Shown piece by piece: positions 1-12,800 of a stretch of 64,000 nucleotides of DNA. The notes beneath the pieces were generated by a model, which did not search any database, had not been told where the DNA came from, and worked only from the letters and a program-made list of their open reading frames with translations. Position 1 is the first letter of the stretch; the number at the start of each line of letters is the position of its first letter. The position numbers were made by a program, and so were the translations under genes. Source of the DNA: Hemerocallis citrina (Eukaryota; Streptophyta; Magnoliopsida; Asparagales; Asphodelaceae); NCBI GenBank assembly GCA_017893485.1, contig CM030366.1, positions 186,541,947-186,605,946 of the forward strand, read 5' to 3'.

Positions 1-183
1 TATATCGTTATTTTTTATAATGACATGATGCATAGGCAAACGAATCTCAAACGACTTGATTTCTCATTCATAGATTAATTTGGCCATGTTAAACAGTCTG
101 AACGGTTCAGATCATCCATAGGAAAGATAGGCACACTGTTTGCACACCGTTTGCACTTTCATTGCGTTTGCAATTTAAGACTC

Positions 184-186
<3 letters not shown>
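1..186. mobile_element. MITE, right part, cut by window edge
   Basis: The interior (AATGACATGATG, a CAAAYGAAT segment, ACTTGATTT) and the right end (repeated CGTTTGCA motifs) match the element at 18885-19239. The right end abuts a long (TA)n tract, as in the other copies. The left half lies outside the window. Non-coding. Confidence 0.6.

Positions 187-250
<64 letters not shown>
187..250. repeat. (TA)n microsatellite
   Basis: About 64 bp of nearly pure TA, interrupted once by GTATA. It separates two MITE-like segments, the arrangement seen again at 18.0-19.3 kb. Confidence 0.95.
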
Positions 251-251
<1 letters not shown>

Positions 252-775
252 GATCTTTCATTGAGCCCAAAACTCACAATAATCTAGGAAATCACTCCTT
301 GATGGGGACATCCTATGAACGATCTGAATTGTTCCTGTTGTTCTCGTGCCAAAACTAATCTAAGAATGCCAAATGAAGTCATTTGAAAACCATTGCCCTT
401 GCTTCATGTTTGGTATATTAAATAAGTAACTACATATATATATTTACAAATATATGATCTTTGAGTGAGCCTATAACTCAATAGGGTTGGAGACCCTACC
501 TTGGTGAGGACATTCTATTAACAATCTCACTGATGTCGTTCTATATGTTTAAACTAATCTAAGAATGTTACAAGAAGTCACTTGAGATACCTTTCCCTCA
601 CATCATATTATTACAAAAATAAAGATACTTCAAACATTCATTTTTTTTGGTTGCATTTTAATGGAAAAAATCAAACAACTTGATCTCACATCCTAAAACT
701 ATCGTAGGCATGTATACTAAATGTGAGAATTGATTCTAGTCATTATGCATTGCGGGAAAAAGTGAGGCTCCTAAA
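251..775. mobile_element. Two degenerate MITE-like segments
   Basis: Two successive copies start with TGATCTTT at 251 and about 451. Both share GGACATYCTAT, AACTAATCTAAGAATG and GAAGTCA blocks with the MITE at 16842-17233. A short TA-rich stretch separates them. No coding potential. About 776-1219 holds no feature I recognise. Confidence 0.45.
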
Positions 776-1219
776 AAGTGAGCATTGTGAATAGAAAAAT
801 ATTGCCATTGCACGTGCTAACAATATCTATGTATATATGCATATGGTCCATCTTGACTCATATCAACTTAAAATATTGTTTTTGGCTCTTCCTTAACAAA
901 ACAATGACTACCTCTGTGTTTGGAAATGATCGCATGTTTTTGATAAAATGCAAACATTCCTTATCTACTCCATCTTACTTTTATATAAGTTTTATTCCGA
1001 GTTTCAGAATTTAGAGAAGAAGAGGAAACAAAAGGGGAAGGAGTGTTGGGGGTCTTTCTCACCTCTTAGCTTAATATGTAATGTTATATAGAAATGTTAT
1101 TATTCAGGATCTCATTGTATAATATAGTTATATATTTAACCTTTTAAACTAGTAAAGAAATAAACTACACTAAAAAGGAAAATTCAAGTGAAAATTAGGA
1201 GAATATATATATATATATA

Positions 1220-1399
1220 AGCAATGCTCCATTGCAAACCACTAAATCTGTTGTTCCAAACAACGCCTTCGTTTATTTTAAACCTAAGCCGTTGTTCGGC
1301 TTAGGTTGTATTCGGAACAACGACTTAGGTTTATAACCTAAGCCGATCTTTTCAACGACGACTTTACTGGTTTGCATACCCGTTTGGAATGGAGCATTG

Positions 1400-1401
<2 letters not shown>
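1220..1401. mobile_element. MITE family B, copy 1
   Basis: A 182-bp foldback with ends AGCAATGCTCCATTGCAAAC and the reverse complement of GGTTTGCATACCCGTTTGGA...GAGCATTGCT. The interior repeats CCTAAGCCGTTGTTC modules in both orientations. TA tracts flank it on both sides. A second copy lies at 17854-18021. No transposase, so it would be mobilised in trans if at all. Confidence 0.8.

Positions 1402-1459
<58 letters not shown>
1402..1459. repeat. (TA)n microsatellite
   Basis: About 58 bp of uninterrupted TA between MITE B copy 1 and the hAT element. Open reading frames running through it only encode a Tyr-Ile dipeptide repeat and are artefacts. Confidence 0.95.
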
Positions 1460-1463
<4 letters not shown>

Positions 1464-1466
1464 GGT

Positions 1467-3657
1467 TAGGGATGGCAACCGGGCCGGGCTGACCCGCGAC
1501 CCGCTCGCCAAACCCGACCCGTTAGAAGTCGGTTCGGGTCCGGGTCGAACCTGCGAGTATAAGCGGGTCGACCCGGGTCGTTGAAGAACGGATTTGAACT
1601 CGTCGAACCCGGCCCGTGAACCCGGTGAACAGTGCGAAACCTTCTCGCTAACCCGCGGGTTTCGAACCGTTAGACCCGTACGGGTCAAACGTTCGACCCG
1701 CGGCTCCAACGGCAGAAACCCGGGTCTAACGGCTGTTATAGCTGTTTTTTTTTTGTTTTTTGTTTTATTTTTTCCCTATAAATATTCCTTAAACCCAAAC
1801 TAAAAATTTTACACCTTACTCTCTTGCTCTCTCTACTACTACTACTCAATTCAATCTCAATTCATTCTAAATTTTGTGAACAAAGAAGCTAGCAACATAG
1901 AAACAATCCAACAACAAATTCCGATCGTATCGAATTCAATATTCAACTACGTCTTCAAGTCTTCAACTCTTCCAAGGCCCCAACAAAGAAGCTCTCTTTC
2001 TATCTATATACGAGTCTGGACTTCCACTTCTACTTCTACTTTTATTTTCACTCTCATTTTATATACAAGTATCCGCGAAGTACTATATCAAAATTTCACA
2101 ACCCTCTTATTGTCTTGATATTTTTTTGTAGTTATAATTTTTTTTAATCATATTTGTTTGTTGATTTTTTGATCTTCTCTCTCACAACCCTCTTATTGTT
2201 TTCTAGATTTTTTTAAAACTTATCTTGTCTAGATTGTATTTAATTTTTTCACATACACTACTATATCAACATGTCTTTATCACGAGGTAGCGGCCGTAGC
2301 CAAAGTGGACTAGATTTCACCGGCACTTCTCGTAGGCCTCCATTTGTCCCACAAAATGAGCCCGCCGAAGAGTTCCCTATGATCCAACACATTAGTACAC
2401 ACGATGAGTTTTTAGGAGACATAGACAGAAGAAGAACCACAAACATAAGCAACCGAAACAACACAACCGGGTAGTAGTAGGAAAACTAAAAGGGAAACTA
2501 GTGATTGACACAATTTTTATGATTATATTCCGGATGAAGAAAATCCGAGTGTAGGTATAAATGTTTGTAAAACATATTCGAAGCCATACAAATGGAAGAG
2601 AGGTCAGGGGACGGGTACAATAAAACGACACATCCAAAATGTACAGAAAGAACTTCTTGTAGACCTACCCGGCCAACAAAAAATTCACCCTAGGACCGCT
2701 GTAGTTGATAGCCATTCTTATGATCCCGAACTTGTTCGTCGGGAAATGGTCTGACTAGTAATCAAGGAAGAGTTATCATTTTTCTATTCCGAGAGTAGGG
2801 ACTAAGTAACTTTTAATCAAACTGCATTAAATCCCCATTTTAAAATAATCCCTAGGAATATTTGCAAATCTGATTGTTTTAAAATGTACAATGAAATGAG
2901 AGAAGCTTTGATTGCCATTTTATGGAGTTTAACTTGTAGAATTTTTTTAACTTCCGATTGTTGGACGGGTTGCAACAATATTCCAATGATGGAATAACTT
3001 GTCATTTGATTGACAGTGATTGGATTATTCAAAAAAGGATCATATTCCTTGCCGCATTGCCCTATCCCCAGGGTGGTATTGAAATTGCAAATCGTATTTT
3101 AGAAATTTGTGATGTTTTTTATATTCGTGATAAAATTATGTGTATAAGTTTTCATAATGCATCATTTAATATCTTAAAAACCGCATTAAGCCCTCCATTT
3201 GACAATATTTTTCATGTTAGATGTGCATGTCATATTTTAAATTTATGTGTTCAAGATGCATTAAAAATAGCCGAACCATATATAGTTAACATTAGAAATT
3301 GTGTATATTTTATTGAAATAAGTGGCACCATATTCCAAGAAAAAAAAGAGGCTAAACAGCCGTTGCTATCTTTTTTGGCCGTTGGACCCACGGGTCGAAC
3401 GGTTGACCCATCCAGATCGAACGTTTGGCCCGTACGGGTTAAACGGTTCGAAACCCGCAGGTCGACTCACGGGTTCGTGGGCGGGTTGAGCACTATTCAC
3501 CGGGTTCGCGGGTCGGGTTCAACGGATTCGAAACCCACTTTAGACAACTCGGGTCGACCTGCTTAAGTTCGCAGGTTCGACCCGATCCGAACCGTAAGTT
3601 AACGGGCCGGGTCTGGCGAGCGGGTCGCGGGTCAGCCCGACCCGGTTGCCAACCCTA
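1467..3657 (+). mobile_element. Degenerate hAT transposon
   Basis: The left end TAGGGATGGCAACCGGG pairs with the right end, whose reverse complement is TAGGGTTGGCAACCGGG, giving terminal inverted repeats that run on for over 40 bp. About 250 bp at each end is an array of GACCCG/CGGGTC motifs, the kind of subterminal repeats that bind hAT transposases. A transposase remnant lies between. The expected 8-bp duplication is not visible: the flanks are TGTTGGGT and GTTTCTCT. The element sits about 100 bp upstream of the first visible exon of the J-domain gene. Confidence 0.8.
2271..3350 (+). pseudogene. hAT (Ac/RICESLEEPER-like) transposase remnant
   Basis: Reading from the ATG at 2271 and following frame changes, the translation gives a BED-type zinc-finger region (CKTYSKPYKWKRG, then TIKRHIQ). 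A stretch typical of the hAT catalytic RNase-H fold follows (SDCWTGCNN, LIDSDWIIQKRIIF, FHVRCACHILNLCVQDALK). Several stops and frameshifts interrupt it, for example TAG after NNTTG near 2472 and TGA near 2751. The C-terminal dimerisation domain is absent, because the sequence passes straight from the catalytic region into the right subterminal array. It is therefore an internally deleted, dead transposase. Family assignment is by motif reading, not by search. Confidence 0.75.
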
Positions 3658-3759
3658 GTTTCTCTAGATATTGTTCTTTATCCTTAAGAAGTTCGAAAAT
3701 TCATTCATGATAGAGGAGAATTCTTTGTTGGACTTACTGTGAGTACAATATACCTGCAG

Positions 3760-3849
3760 AGATATTATTATTCGAAAAGGGTGCATAAGATGAATTCCAA
3801 AATGTCACTGTTGCGGGATATGTCTGACTATGCCGAGCACCTGTTTCAG
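3760..3849 (+). CDS. J-domain gene, first visible exon
   Basis: A 90-bp open exon after acceptor TACCTGCAG and before donor CAG|GTTAGT. It encodes [20 protein letters not shown] followed by [10 protein letters not shown]. An in-frame ATG at 3790 could be a start, but the frame is open back to the acceptor, so an upstream exon is likely. It may have been displaced by the hAT at 1467-3657 or lie outside the window. Confidence 0.65.
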
Positions 3850-6800
3850 GTTAGTGTTCAATTAAAATGTTTTGCTGTTTACGTTTATTTTCGTTTCTTT
3901 AGCTTCTTCTATATTTTTCATTTTCTTGTCATTTTTGTCTGTGTTGTTCCTCTTACGGGAGATATGAAACAAAATCTTTTTCTCCTTACTTCTTGGGATT
4001 TCCAATTACTAAATTTGGGTAATTAAATATAGCCATAACCAAGAGTTATAGTATAAGGATGATGAAACTAATCTCCACTCAGGGAACACAATTCTTATCT
4101 CAAGAAGTCTCACACCTTCTAAGAGAACTCACAACTCACTACACACTTACAATAACTCAAAATGAATATTTTTTTTTATTGTCATTCTATACAAGTTAGA
4201 TGTCTAAGATTGCAAATTTTGAGAGAAAAAGTCAGGTTGGGAGCTTGAAATCACTAAACATTTGGAGGTTGAAGATGACCAAATTTTGATAACAAAGGAA
4301 AATTGAAAATAGCCTTTAAAGGGTATTTAAATAAAGTCTAGAATGCAATTAGCCAGTAAAAGGAAGGTCAAAAGGAGTATAAATAGGGAACAACCACTAA
4401 GGGAAAAAGAGAACAAAAATGATTGTCAACTTCCTGGTCAAATTTCCAATGAGGGGAAACTAGGTATAGCAAAAAACCCCCCTAACGTTTTAAAAAAAAA
4501 GCTCCCTAACATATGTTGTGGGTCAACCCCCCCTCCCCCCCACCCCCCCTTTTTAAAACATGACAAATTTAACATTTCCCCTTTTATTAATAGTTGCCAA
4601 CTCAAAACAAATGTTCAAGAGTTTTTTTTTTTTTTTTGCTTTTTACCCAAGAAGGGGAAAGGGTAAAATTGTCCCTTTTTAAACAGTGGGGAGTCTTTTG
4701 ACTCAAAATAAATTTTAGGGGATTTTTATTTTTTTTATAATGTTTGGGGGGGGGGGGGTTGCTTTTTACCCAGGAAAAATTAAAAGAGGAAACATCATTC
4801 CTGTCGAGCACTCGGTATAAAATAAAATATTTCCTTTCTATTGAAATCCAAATAGAACCTTTATGCTGACATAAGCTGGAAACCCCCCCCCAATACTAAC
4901 ACATACATGGTTAGAATTAATTAAAAACCTTGAATTATCATAGTACAATGTTTCTACATACAAGTTTATCTCCGTAACTATCAAACCTACTATAGGGTGA
5001 GGGATACACACTCATAATGCTACGTTTCCAAGTTTAGATAGGTAATCATAATGCGATTTTTCCCCACCACAAAATGAAGCATCTCGAAGTCATTGTAACT
5101 ACAAAGTTCAAGTCAAATGAGGAAAATATAAACTAAAACTTCAAGTCAAATATAACTAAACTGATCTTTTGAATTTTACACACCGAGGAGCACCCGCTCG
5201 TACCCAGCGTACCCAACTGCACACAGAGTACCCAATTTATTTTTGATTTTTTTAATTGATTAAAATAATTGGGTATGCACCTAGTATGTACCGGCACAGC
5301 ATATACTGGACACACCCCCCACCATACTAACACACATGGTTCGAATTAATTAAAAACCTCGAATTATCATAGTACGATGTTTCCAACTTCATAAAAGTTT
5401 GTCTCCGTAACTATCAAACCTACTATAGGGTGAGGGATACACACTCATAATGCTACGTTTCCAAGTTCAGACGGGTACTCTATCATACTGCGATTTTTCC
5501 CACCACAAAATGAAGCTTCTCGAAGTCATTGTAACTACAAGTTAAAGTATGTACCTGCTGAGTACCCTGGAGCATCTGCCCCCAGTGCCAGTACGAGGCA
5601 TAAAATAGACACACACATCAAATATCATAATGCAACGTTTTTAAGTTCAGACAAGCTACCTGACAATACACCCTATCTCACATGATTAGAAATAGTTAAT
5701 AATCTCGAATATCATAATGCAGCGCTTCACACACACACACACACAGACACACACACACCTCGAATTATTATAGTATGATTGATGTGAACTTAACCCAAAA
5801 TAGAGAATTTTCAAGAATATTAAAAGATTAAGTTTACCAACACATAAGGCAGATTAAATTAGAAATTAAACTATTAATCGGTTTGATGGATTTTCAAGAT
5901 ATGAAATAAGTTAACAAACCCAATTAAAGTTTGACCCTAACAATCAACAAATATACCTAAGTGTGATTAACAAGTAAGATAATCAATAACGATTCGTACA
6001 CTAATAGGCAAGTAGAAGCACTCTCAATATTTGTGGACAACAGATAAATCAAATCATAGTATAGAGATGATAAAGCAGTAACAAATATTTGAGAAGTGGA
6101 AAAAGTTTACCGATGTCGACGAACGGGTCGTGATGGCGCGGAGACAGATGGTGGCGCTCGGGGTGGTTGCGAGGCGGTGCAGCAAGGAGGACGGAGATCA
6201 ATGGCTACTGCTGCTAGCGGTGGGGGTGTGCTGGTGACTAGGAAGGCTGATGGTGGAGGTGTCAATGTCGACATTGGGGATTAGGGTTGCTGTGGAGTTG
6301 CAACAGTGTGGCGACGTCGTGGTGGGCTTTGGAAGTAGCCGAGAGGGCGACGATGAAGGGGGGAAGTCGATGACGGTGGTGGGGTTGATGGACGACGGTG
6401 GAGGGGTGGCGGCCGTTGAAGGTGGTGCTGGTGATGGGTCGGGGTGAGGGTGGGGAGGCGGACGATGAGGGTTTGGGGGTTGTGATGGGTTTCTGGTTCC
6501 AACGAAGAGGAAGAAGAAAGAGGAGAAGGGGGGATTTAGTTTAGGGTTTAATTAATTGATTTTGGGGGATTTGGGGTGTAGTTTTAGAGTTTATCACAAA
6601 CCCTAATATTTTACTAGGATTTCTCACAGACTCTAATAATTCTCTCAATTGTTTCACATAAAAAGAGGATGAAGAACAATAACCGAACACAATAATTTTT
6701 TTAATCAAGAATAGCGTATTTTCTTATTATTCTCAAGGCCTATATATAGGCTCAAAACAAACCCAAAATAAATCTCAAACAAATCTAAAACAAATCTCTC

Positions 6801-9800
6801 AATTCTAAAACAAATCATTCAAATAAATCTCTCAAATAAACTACATATGGATAAATCTCAAAATAAAACAAAACAGATCAATGATGTTTCCAAGTTCATA
6901 CAAGTCTGTACCTGTAAAAGTCAACTGTGCAGTACTCGAAGTTCACACACGCTGTAAAAGTCTACTGTGCGGTACTCGAATTACTATATATGATGTTTAA
7001 GTTCATACAGGTCTATACCTATAAATGTCAAGTCTACTGTATGGTACTCTAGATGAAGGTCAAGTACACACATACACAGACATCTGTTCCTTTAACATTC
7101 TTTTTTAGGTTATACCTTTTGCTGTTAGTGAAATAATAGGTGCTTGCTGAAATTGTTTGCAAGTTAGGTAGATTTGCATAACTTTTATTTCTAGTGACTG
7201 TTTTATGTATGAATCTACAAATTTTTTGTTTTGATAGTTGTACTTAGACATGCTTCCTATATTGATGGTTTAATTTTTCTTTCTAATTTTCTTAGCATGC
7301 TTGTCTTCTTTTTGTTTCAGAGTTGGAGTTTTGAAGACGACCAAAGTAGTTTTCCATCACATGATGATACACCATGGTTCAGAAGGCAATATTGGTCAAA
7401 GGGAGCAAAACTAAATGGTTTTAATTCAAATTACTCCCAGTGGGGAAGGTATAACAACAGACGTAAGGAAGCTGTCTACCATCAATGTACTTAATTTGTT
7501 TTTCTTTTATCACCTCACAGTTTAGGAAATGTTTTCCTTTCAAGTCCGTAATTCAACTTATCCTACTGTAGCATAGGGAAATTGTTGAGTTTAGAATAAA
7601 TAATACAAAATTTAAGCTGTAAAATGTCATACTTCATGCATTAGTAATTTTAAATCAAAATTTCCCCCCAACTCAATAATTATCACTTCTTAACTATGAC
7701 CTCTGGTTATGGATTCTAGGTTCTCTCTCCATGTTTAATGAAATCACACTCATGAATATGCCGGATTCTAGATAAGAGGGCATGGATGAAGATGCATAAT
7801 TGTACATACTGATATTTTAATTGTAAATGCTGAATTCATCTTTGATTGTACATAATGATAATTTTTAGTTAGTTTTTTTTTCTATGGAGAAACCTTGAAA
7901 TGTGAAATTTTAAGCAAAGCAGCTAGTATAATACTACTTTAGTCTAGAAAAATGTTCTAAATGCTCCATCTTAGGCTTATTATTCAGAAAATAATGTGTT
8001 AAAAGGTTGAAACAATTGCATTTGTGGACATACTTCTGTTGGGATAAACTGTCTTCCATAACTATCTTGATAACTGTTGCATTTTTATGAGTATTTGTTC
8101 AATAAATAAAATGGATATTACCTCCTGATGTTAATGATGAATTAAAGTCCACCTAATATATATGAAGGGGAAAACTCATTAATATTATCAAGTTGCTAAG
8201 TTTCTTGAAGATCGGATGAAATCATTGTAACTATTACTGAATCTGATTGTTTCAGAAAAAGGCGAGTTCAACTTCTTTGAAAGTGATGACGACGATGACG
8301 ATGATGTTGAAACAGTATTCGGATCTGCATTTAGAGGGGAGAATTACTATTACTGGTCTTTTCATAGCTCGGAGAATTTTCAGTGGAGGAGCTCTTATCA
8401 CCAGAATAACCATAAGAGCTCTTCAAATTGGAGATACGAAACTGACGACGAAACTGATCGCTTTCCTGAATCAGATTTAGTTTCAGATAGGCGAGCTCTT
8501 GGACTGAAAGCATTTGGTCCTTTAAAATTGGAAGATGTAAAACATGCGTAAGTTGTATAATCTTTTCTTGCTCCAAACACTTTTGACCAGTTTTCTAGAT
8601 AGAGCATCATACTGCACTGAAGTATATGATTAATTAAACATGCGAGTTTAGGGGGTAGTTGGTTTATTGCAAGTAGTTGCAACTAACTTGTGAGATTCCC
8701 TTCGGTGGCAACTACTCTATTAGATTGCAACTAAAAAGGAAAGGTGATTACTTTCTCGTGACTTGGACTTGGAAGTAAAGGGGAAAAAAACTTCCAAGTT
8801 CGTTGCAGCTACTAGTAGTTTGCAATGAACCAAACATCTCCTGAGAATTTTGAGCTGCAGAGAATCTTTATGATTGTGCATATGTATGATATCTTTGCTT
8901 CTGCTCTATTTGTTCCTAGTATTCAGTTTGCATCATGGTGAACTTGTACAAGTAGTATCACCCAGTAACAATGCATTGCAAGATACTAATGCATTGTGAG
9001 ATATTGCTCTGGTGCAACTATAAGCGAGCAGGTTGGTTATGATTTCATCTTCACCTAAAGGCAACAAGCTACCTGCTGGAGTCAAGTTAGAGATGTCACG
9101 ATGCTGGGCCTGCCCGTAGGTCCAGTGACCTGGTCCGACAGTTTGCTTGTGCCAGCAAAGCATGGCCCAGCCAGCCTTACCCCAGGGGACAAGGATAGGT
9201 TTGGAAACCACCACCCACGACATAGCACAACCGGAACCCCCAAAAATAATTGTTAAAATGAAATATATACCTGCAACCTGAGAGCAGTCCTGAGGACCCT
9301 GAGCGCCAAGTGCTCAGGTTGGGCGCCCTCTCTGGACCTCCAGGCCAAGCCCGGCACAGCCAGACCTTGGCCCAGGCGGTCCATTTTTTGTTATTGAATA
9401 TGGACATTCCTTGTTCCATTAATTCACATCACTCGATGAGGAATACAGAATACTGAAGGAGAATAACAACTACAAACTCCGTAACCTTCAATTAGTGGTT
9501 GTGCATGTATGTTGTGAAAGTTCCTGCCACTAAGCTAAAACTTCAAAGTTGTAGAAGGGTTGAGGAAAATTGCTCTTGTATTTTAACACGCTCCCTTAGT
9601 TCTAGAGCCCATTTTTTATGGGTCAAAGAAATATGATAAATGCCCAACAAATTGTGGGCCGAGACGTGGACAATACGCAACGGTATTTTTTTTAAACCGC
9701 ATTTAAATTGCGTACCCGGTGGGATTCGAACCTTGGTTGCTCTGATACCATGTTAAGTGATGCTGTGATAGTATAGAGACTGAAAATAATACTTTATTGG

Positions 9801-12800
9801 GTACTTATAATTGAATACACTGATTCCTATATATAGAAGAGTACAGAAAGTAATATAAATGTACTTCAGATGTGACACTAAACTTAGACTACTTTAACAC
9901 TCCCTCAAGCTGGTGCGTAGATATTGTCGAAGCCAAGTTTGCTTAAGAAAGTTTGAAAAAGCTTAGGAGGTAGTACTTTAGTTAGAATATCAACAAGTTG
10001 TTCACTGGATTGGACATATAAAAATAAAATAACCTTCTCCCACTCATCGAATGAAGTGACAGTCAACTGCAATGTGTTTTGTGCGCTCATGAAACACCGA
10101 ATTTTCAATATGCATAGCAGCCTTGTTGTCACAGTAGAGAGGAACTGGAGATAACACTGAGATTGCTAAGTCCTGAAGAAGAGATTTGAGCCATAAAATT
10201 TCAGAAACCAAATGCCCAGTGGCTCGACATTCAGACTCTGCACTGTATTTGGCTATCATCGGTTGTTTCTTATTTTTTTAAGATATGAGTTTTTCTCCAA
10301 AGAATTCAAAATATCCACTAGTTGAGCGTCTATCATCAACTGATCCTGCCCAATCAACATCAGAATATCCTTGTAAAGAAAGAGAATCACCAGGCCGGAA
10401 GAGAAGCCCTTGCCCTGGGGCTTTCTTAAGGTAGCGAAGAATGTGAACCACTGCTTCCCAATGAGCGATAGTCGGTGCATGCATAAACTGGTTGACTCGA
10501 CTAACTGCAAAGACAATACCTGACATAGTCACATACAGATATGAGTTTGCCAACTAGCCTGCGATATCATCCTGGATTAGAGAACAATGCATCATTAGAG
10601 AAGGTGGATAGTTTAATATTGGGATCCATAGGTATGCAACTGGGGCGACATCCCAACAAAACTGTCCTCAGTAAGAATATTAAGGATATACTTTCTTTGA
10701 GAAAGAAAGATACCATCCTTTGTGCGTGCAACCTCAATGCCAAGAAAATATCGAAGCGGACCAAGATCTTTTGTTTAAAAGGTTTGAGCTAACCGTTGTT
10801 TGATATTTGCAATACCTTGTGAATCACTGTCTGTGATAATGATATCATCAACTTAGACTAACAAAATAACAATGCCTTTGCTACCTTTATTTGTGAAGAT
10901 AGAGTGGTCTTACTTTTTGAGAACCCATAAGAGCACAAAACTTTGCCGAACTTTTCAAACCAAGCTTGTGGAGACCGTTTGAGGCCGTAAAGAGACTTTT
11001 TGAGCGAACATACAAGATTATCTCCCTGTCGCTCAAAATCAGGAGGTTGCTGTATATACACCACCTTTTTCAAGTCTCCATTGAGAAATGCATTCTTGCC
11101 ATCATGCTGATGAAGGGGCCAAGAAAAATTTGATGCAAGAAAGATAAGAATACGAACAGAAGTGAGTTTCGCAACCGGAGAAAAAGTCTGCATAGTCTAC
11201 TCCAAATTCATGTGTTTAATCTTTAGCGACAAGGTGGGCATTGAGTTGGTCAACTGTGCCATCAAGAATATGTTTGACAGTGAATACTCATTTACAACCA
11301 ACTGTCTTACCACCCATAAGGAGGCGAACCAACTGCCAAGTACCATTTTGCTGAAGAGTCTGCATTTCTTTTTTCATGGCTGCTGTCCAACCAGGGTGTT
11401 GGAGTGCTTCCTGAACATTGTTAGGAATAGAAATAGAATTCACAAAAGAGGTAAAAGCTCGAAAGCAATCTGGACAGTGTAGAAGAAGAAACAAACTTTA
11501 CAATAGGATAGTGAGCACAAGAACGCTTAGCCTTACGTTTAGATAAATTATCTATGTTAGGGATATTACCGATAAAAGTGGTTGACACTGGTTGAAAAAC
11601 AAAGGGTACCGCTTGGATGATCGAGTATGAATGAGGTTTTCGTCTTCTGACAAACCTGAAGTGGTGGTGGGGGTGGGGGTGGTAGTGGGGATGGTGTTAT
11701 TGTTGGTGGTGGTGGATGTGGTAGGAAATCAACTCTCTACAGCAAACTTTGGTAAATCAGAATTGTGTGAAGGAATATGTTCAAAAAAGGGTTTATGTTC
11801 AAAAAAATGAAACATCTGCTGAGGTAAACATTTTTTTTTCGTGAAGGGCAATTGCAAAGATAACCTTTCGAAAAACGCGAATACCCAAAAAAATACACAT
11901 TTAGTAGTACGCGGATCAAGTTTATCAGTGTCTGGGTGGAGATTCTGAACAAAACCAGTGCATCCAAACACATGAGGTGGTATAGAAAATGGATTTTTGA
12001 TCGAAATACCAGTTTGAATAGGGATTGATTTTGAAGAATGATTAGACATTCGGTTAATAAGAAAACATGCAATGAGAATCACAAAACTCCAATAAAACTT
12101 GGAGATCTTCATTTTAAATACCAGAGAGCGCAGTGCTATGTAAATGTTGATTTTTGCATTCTGCCATTCCATTTTGTTGAGGAGTGTAGGCACAAGAAGT
12201 TTGGTGAATTATTCCATGTTGAGAAACAAATTGTTGAAAATGAGAACTCATGTATTCTTTAGCATTATGAGAACGAAACATTTAAGAGTTGTGCTAAATT
12301 GTGTTTGTATCTTGAAGAAAAAATTTTTGAAAAACTTTTAATACTTATAACGATCTTTAAAAAAAACAATCACTTCATTCGAGTGAAATCATAAATAAAC
12401 GTAACAAAATAACGATAGTTATCAAACGTGGAAAAACCAATATGGCTCCAAACATTAGAATGCACTAAATCTAATAAATATTCACTACGTTTATTGATGC
12501 GTCATGGGTAGGAAACTCTATGATGTTTACTTAACTCACATGACTCACAAGATATCTGAAAGGAAGACTCACAACCTGGAACCAAGTGCTTGAGGGTCGT
12601 AAAGGAAAGATGTTCCAGTCGTCGGTGCCACAATTCGGGATCAGCAGAAGAATGAAAAGCTGTGACTGGAGAATCAAAGATATATAACCAATGTTGTTAA
12701 TGACCGGTGCCAATCACCTTTCTGGTCGTAATATCCTGAAACACACAATGAGAAGGAAAAAAATTGTCGCTGAACAGTTTAAATATTTGCAAAGTTTAGG

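Noticed and set aside
1372..1709. Open frames over the (TA)n tract
   Set aside because: Tyr-Ile repeats from TA dinucleotides; they span the boundary of two different transposons.
6096..6502. Gly- and His/Pro-rich open frames
   Set aside because: Low-complexity translation of a GGTGGCG-rich stretch; they overlap on opposite strands.
9739..9750. TGGTATCAGAGC plus GGTTCGAATCC read as a tRNA or SINE
   Set aside because: The first is a primer binding site after LTR-B. The B-box-like motif belongs to the retrotransposon leader and recurs after LTR-A; no cloverleaf can be formed.
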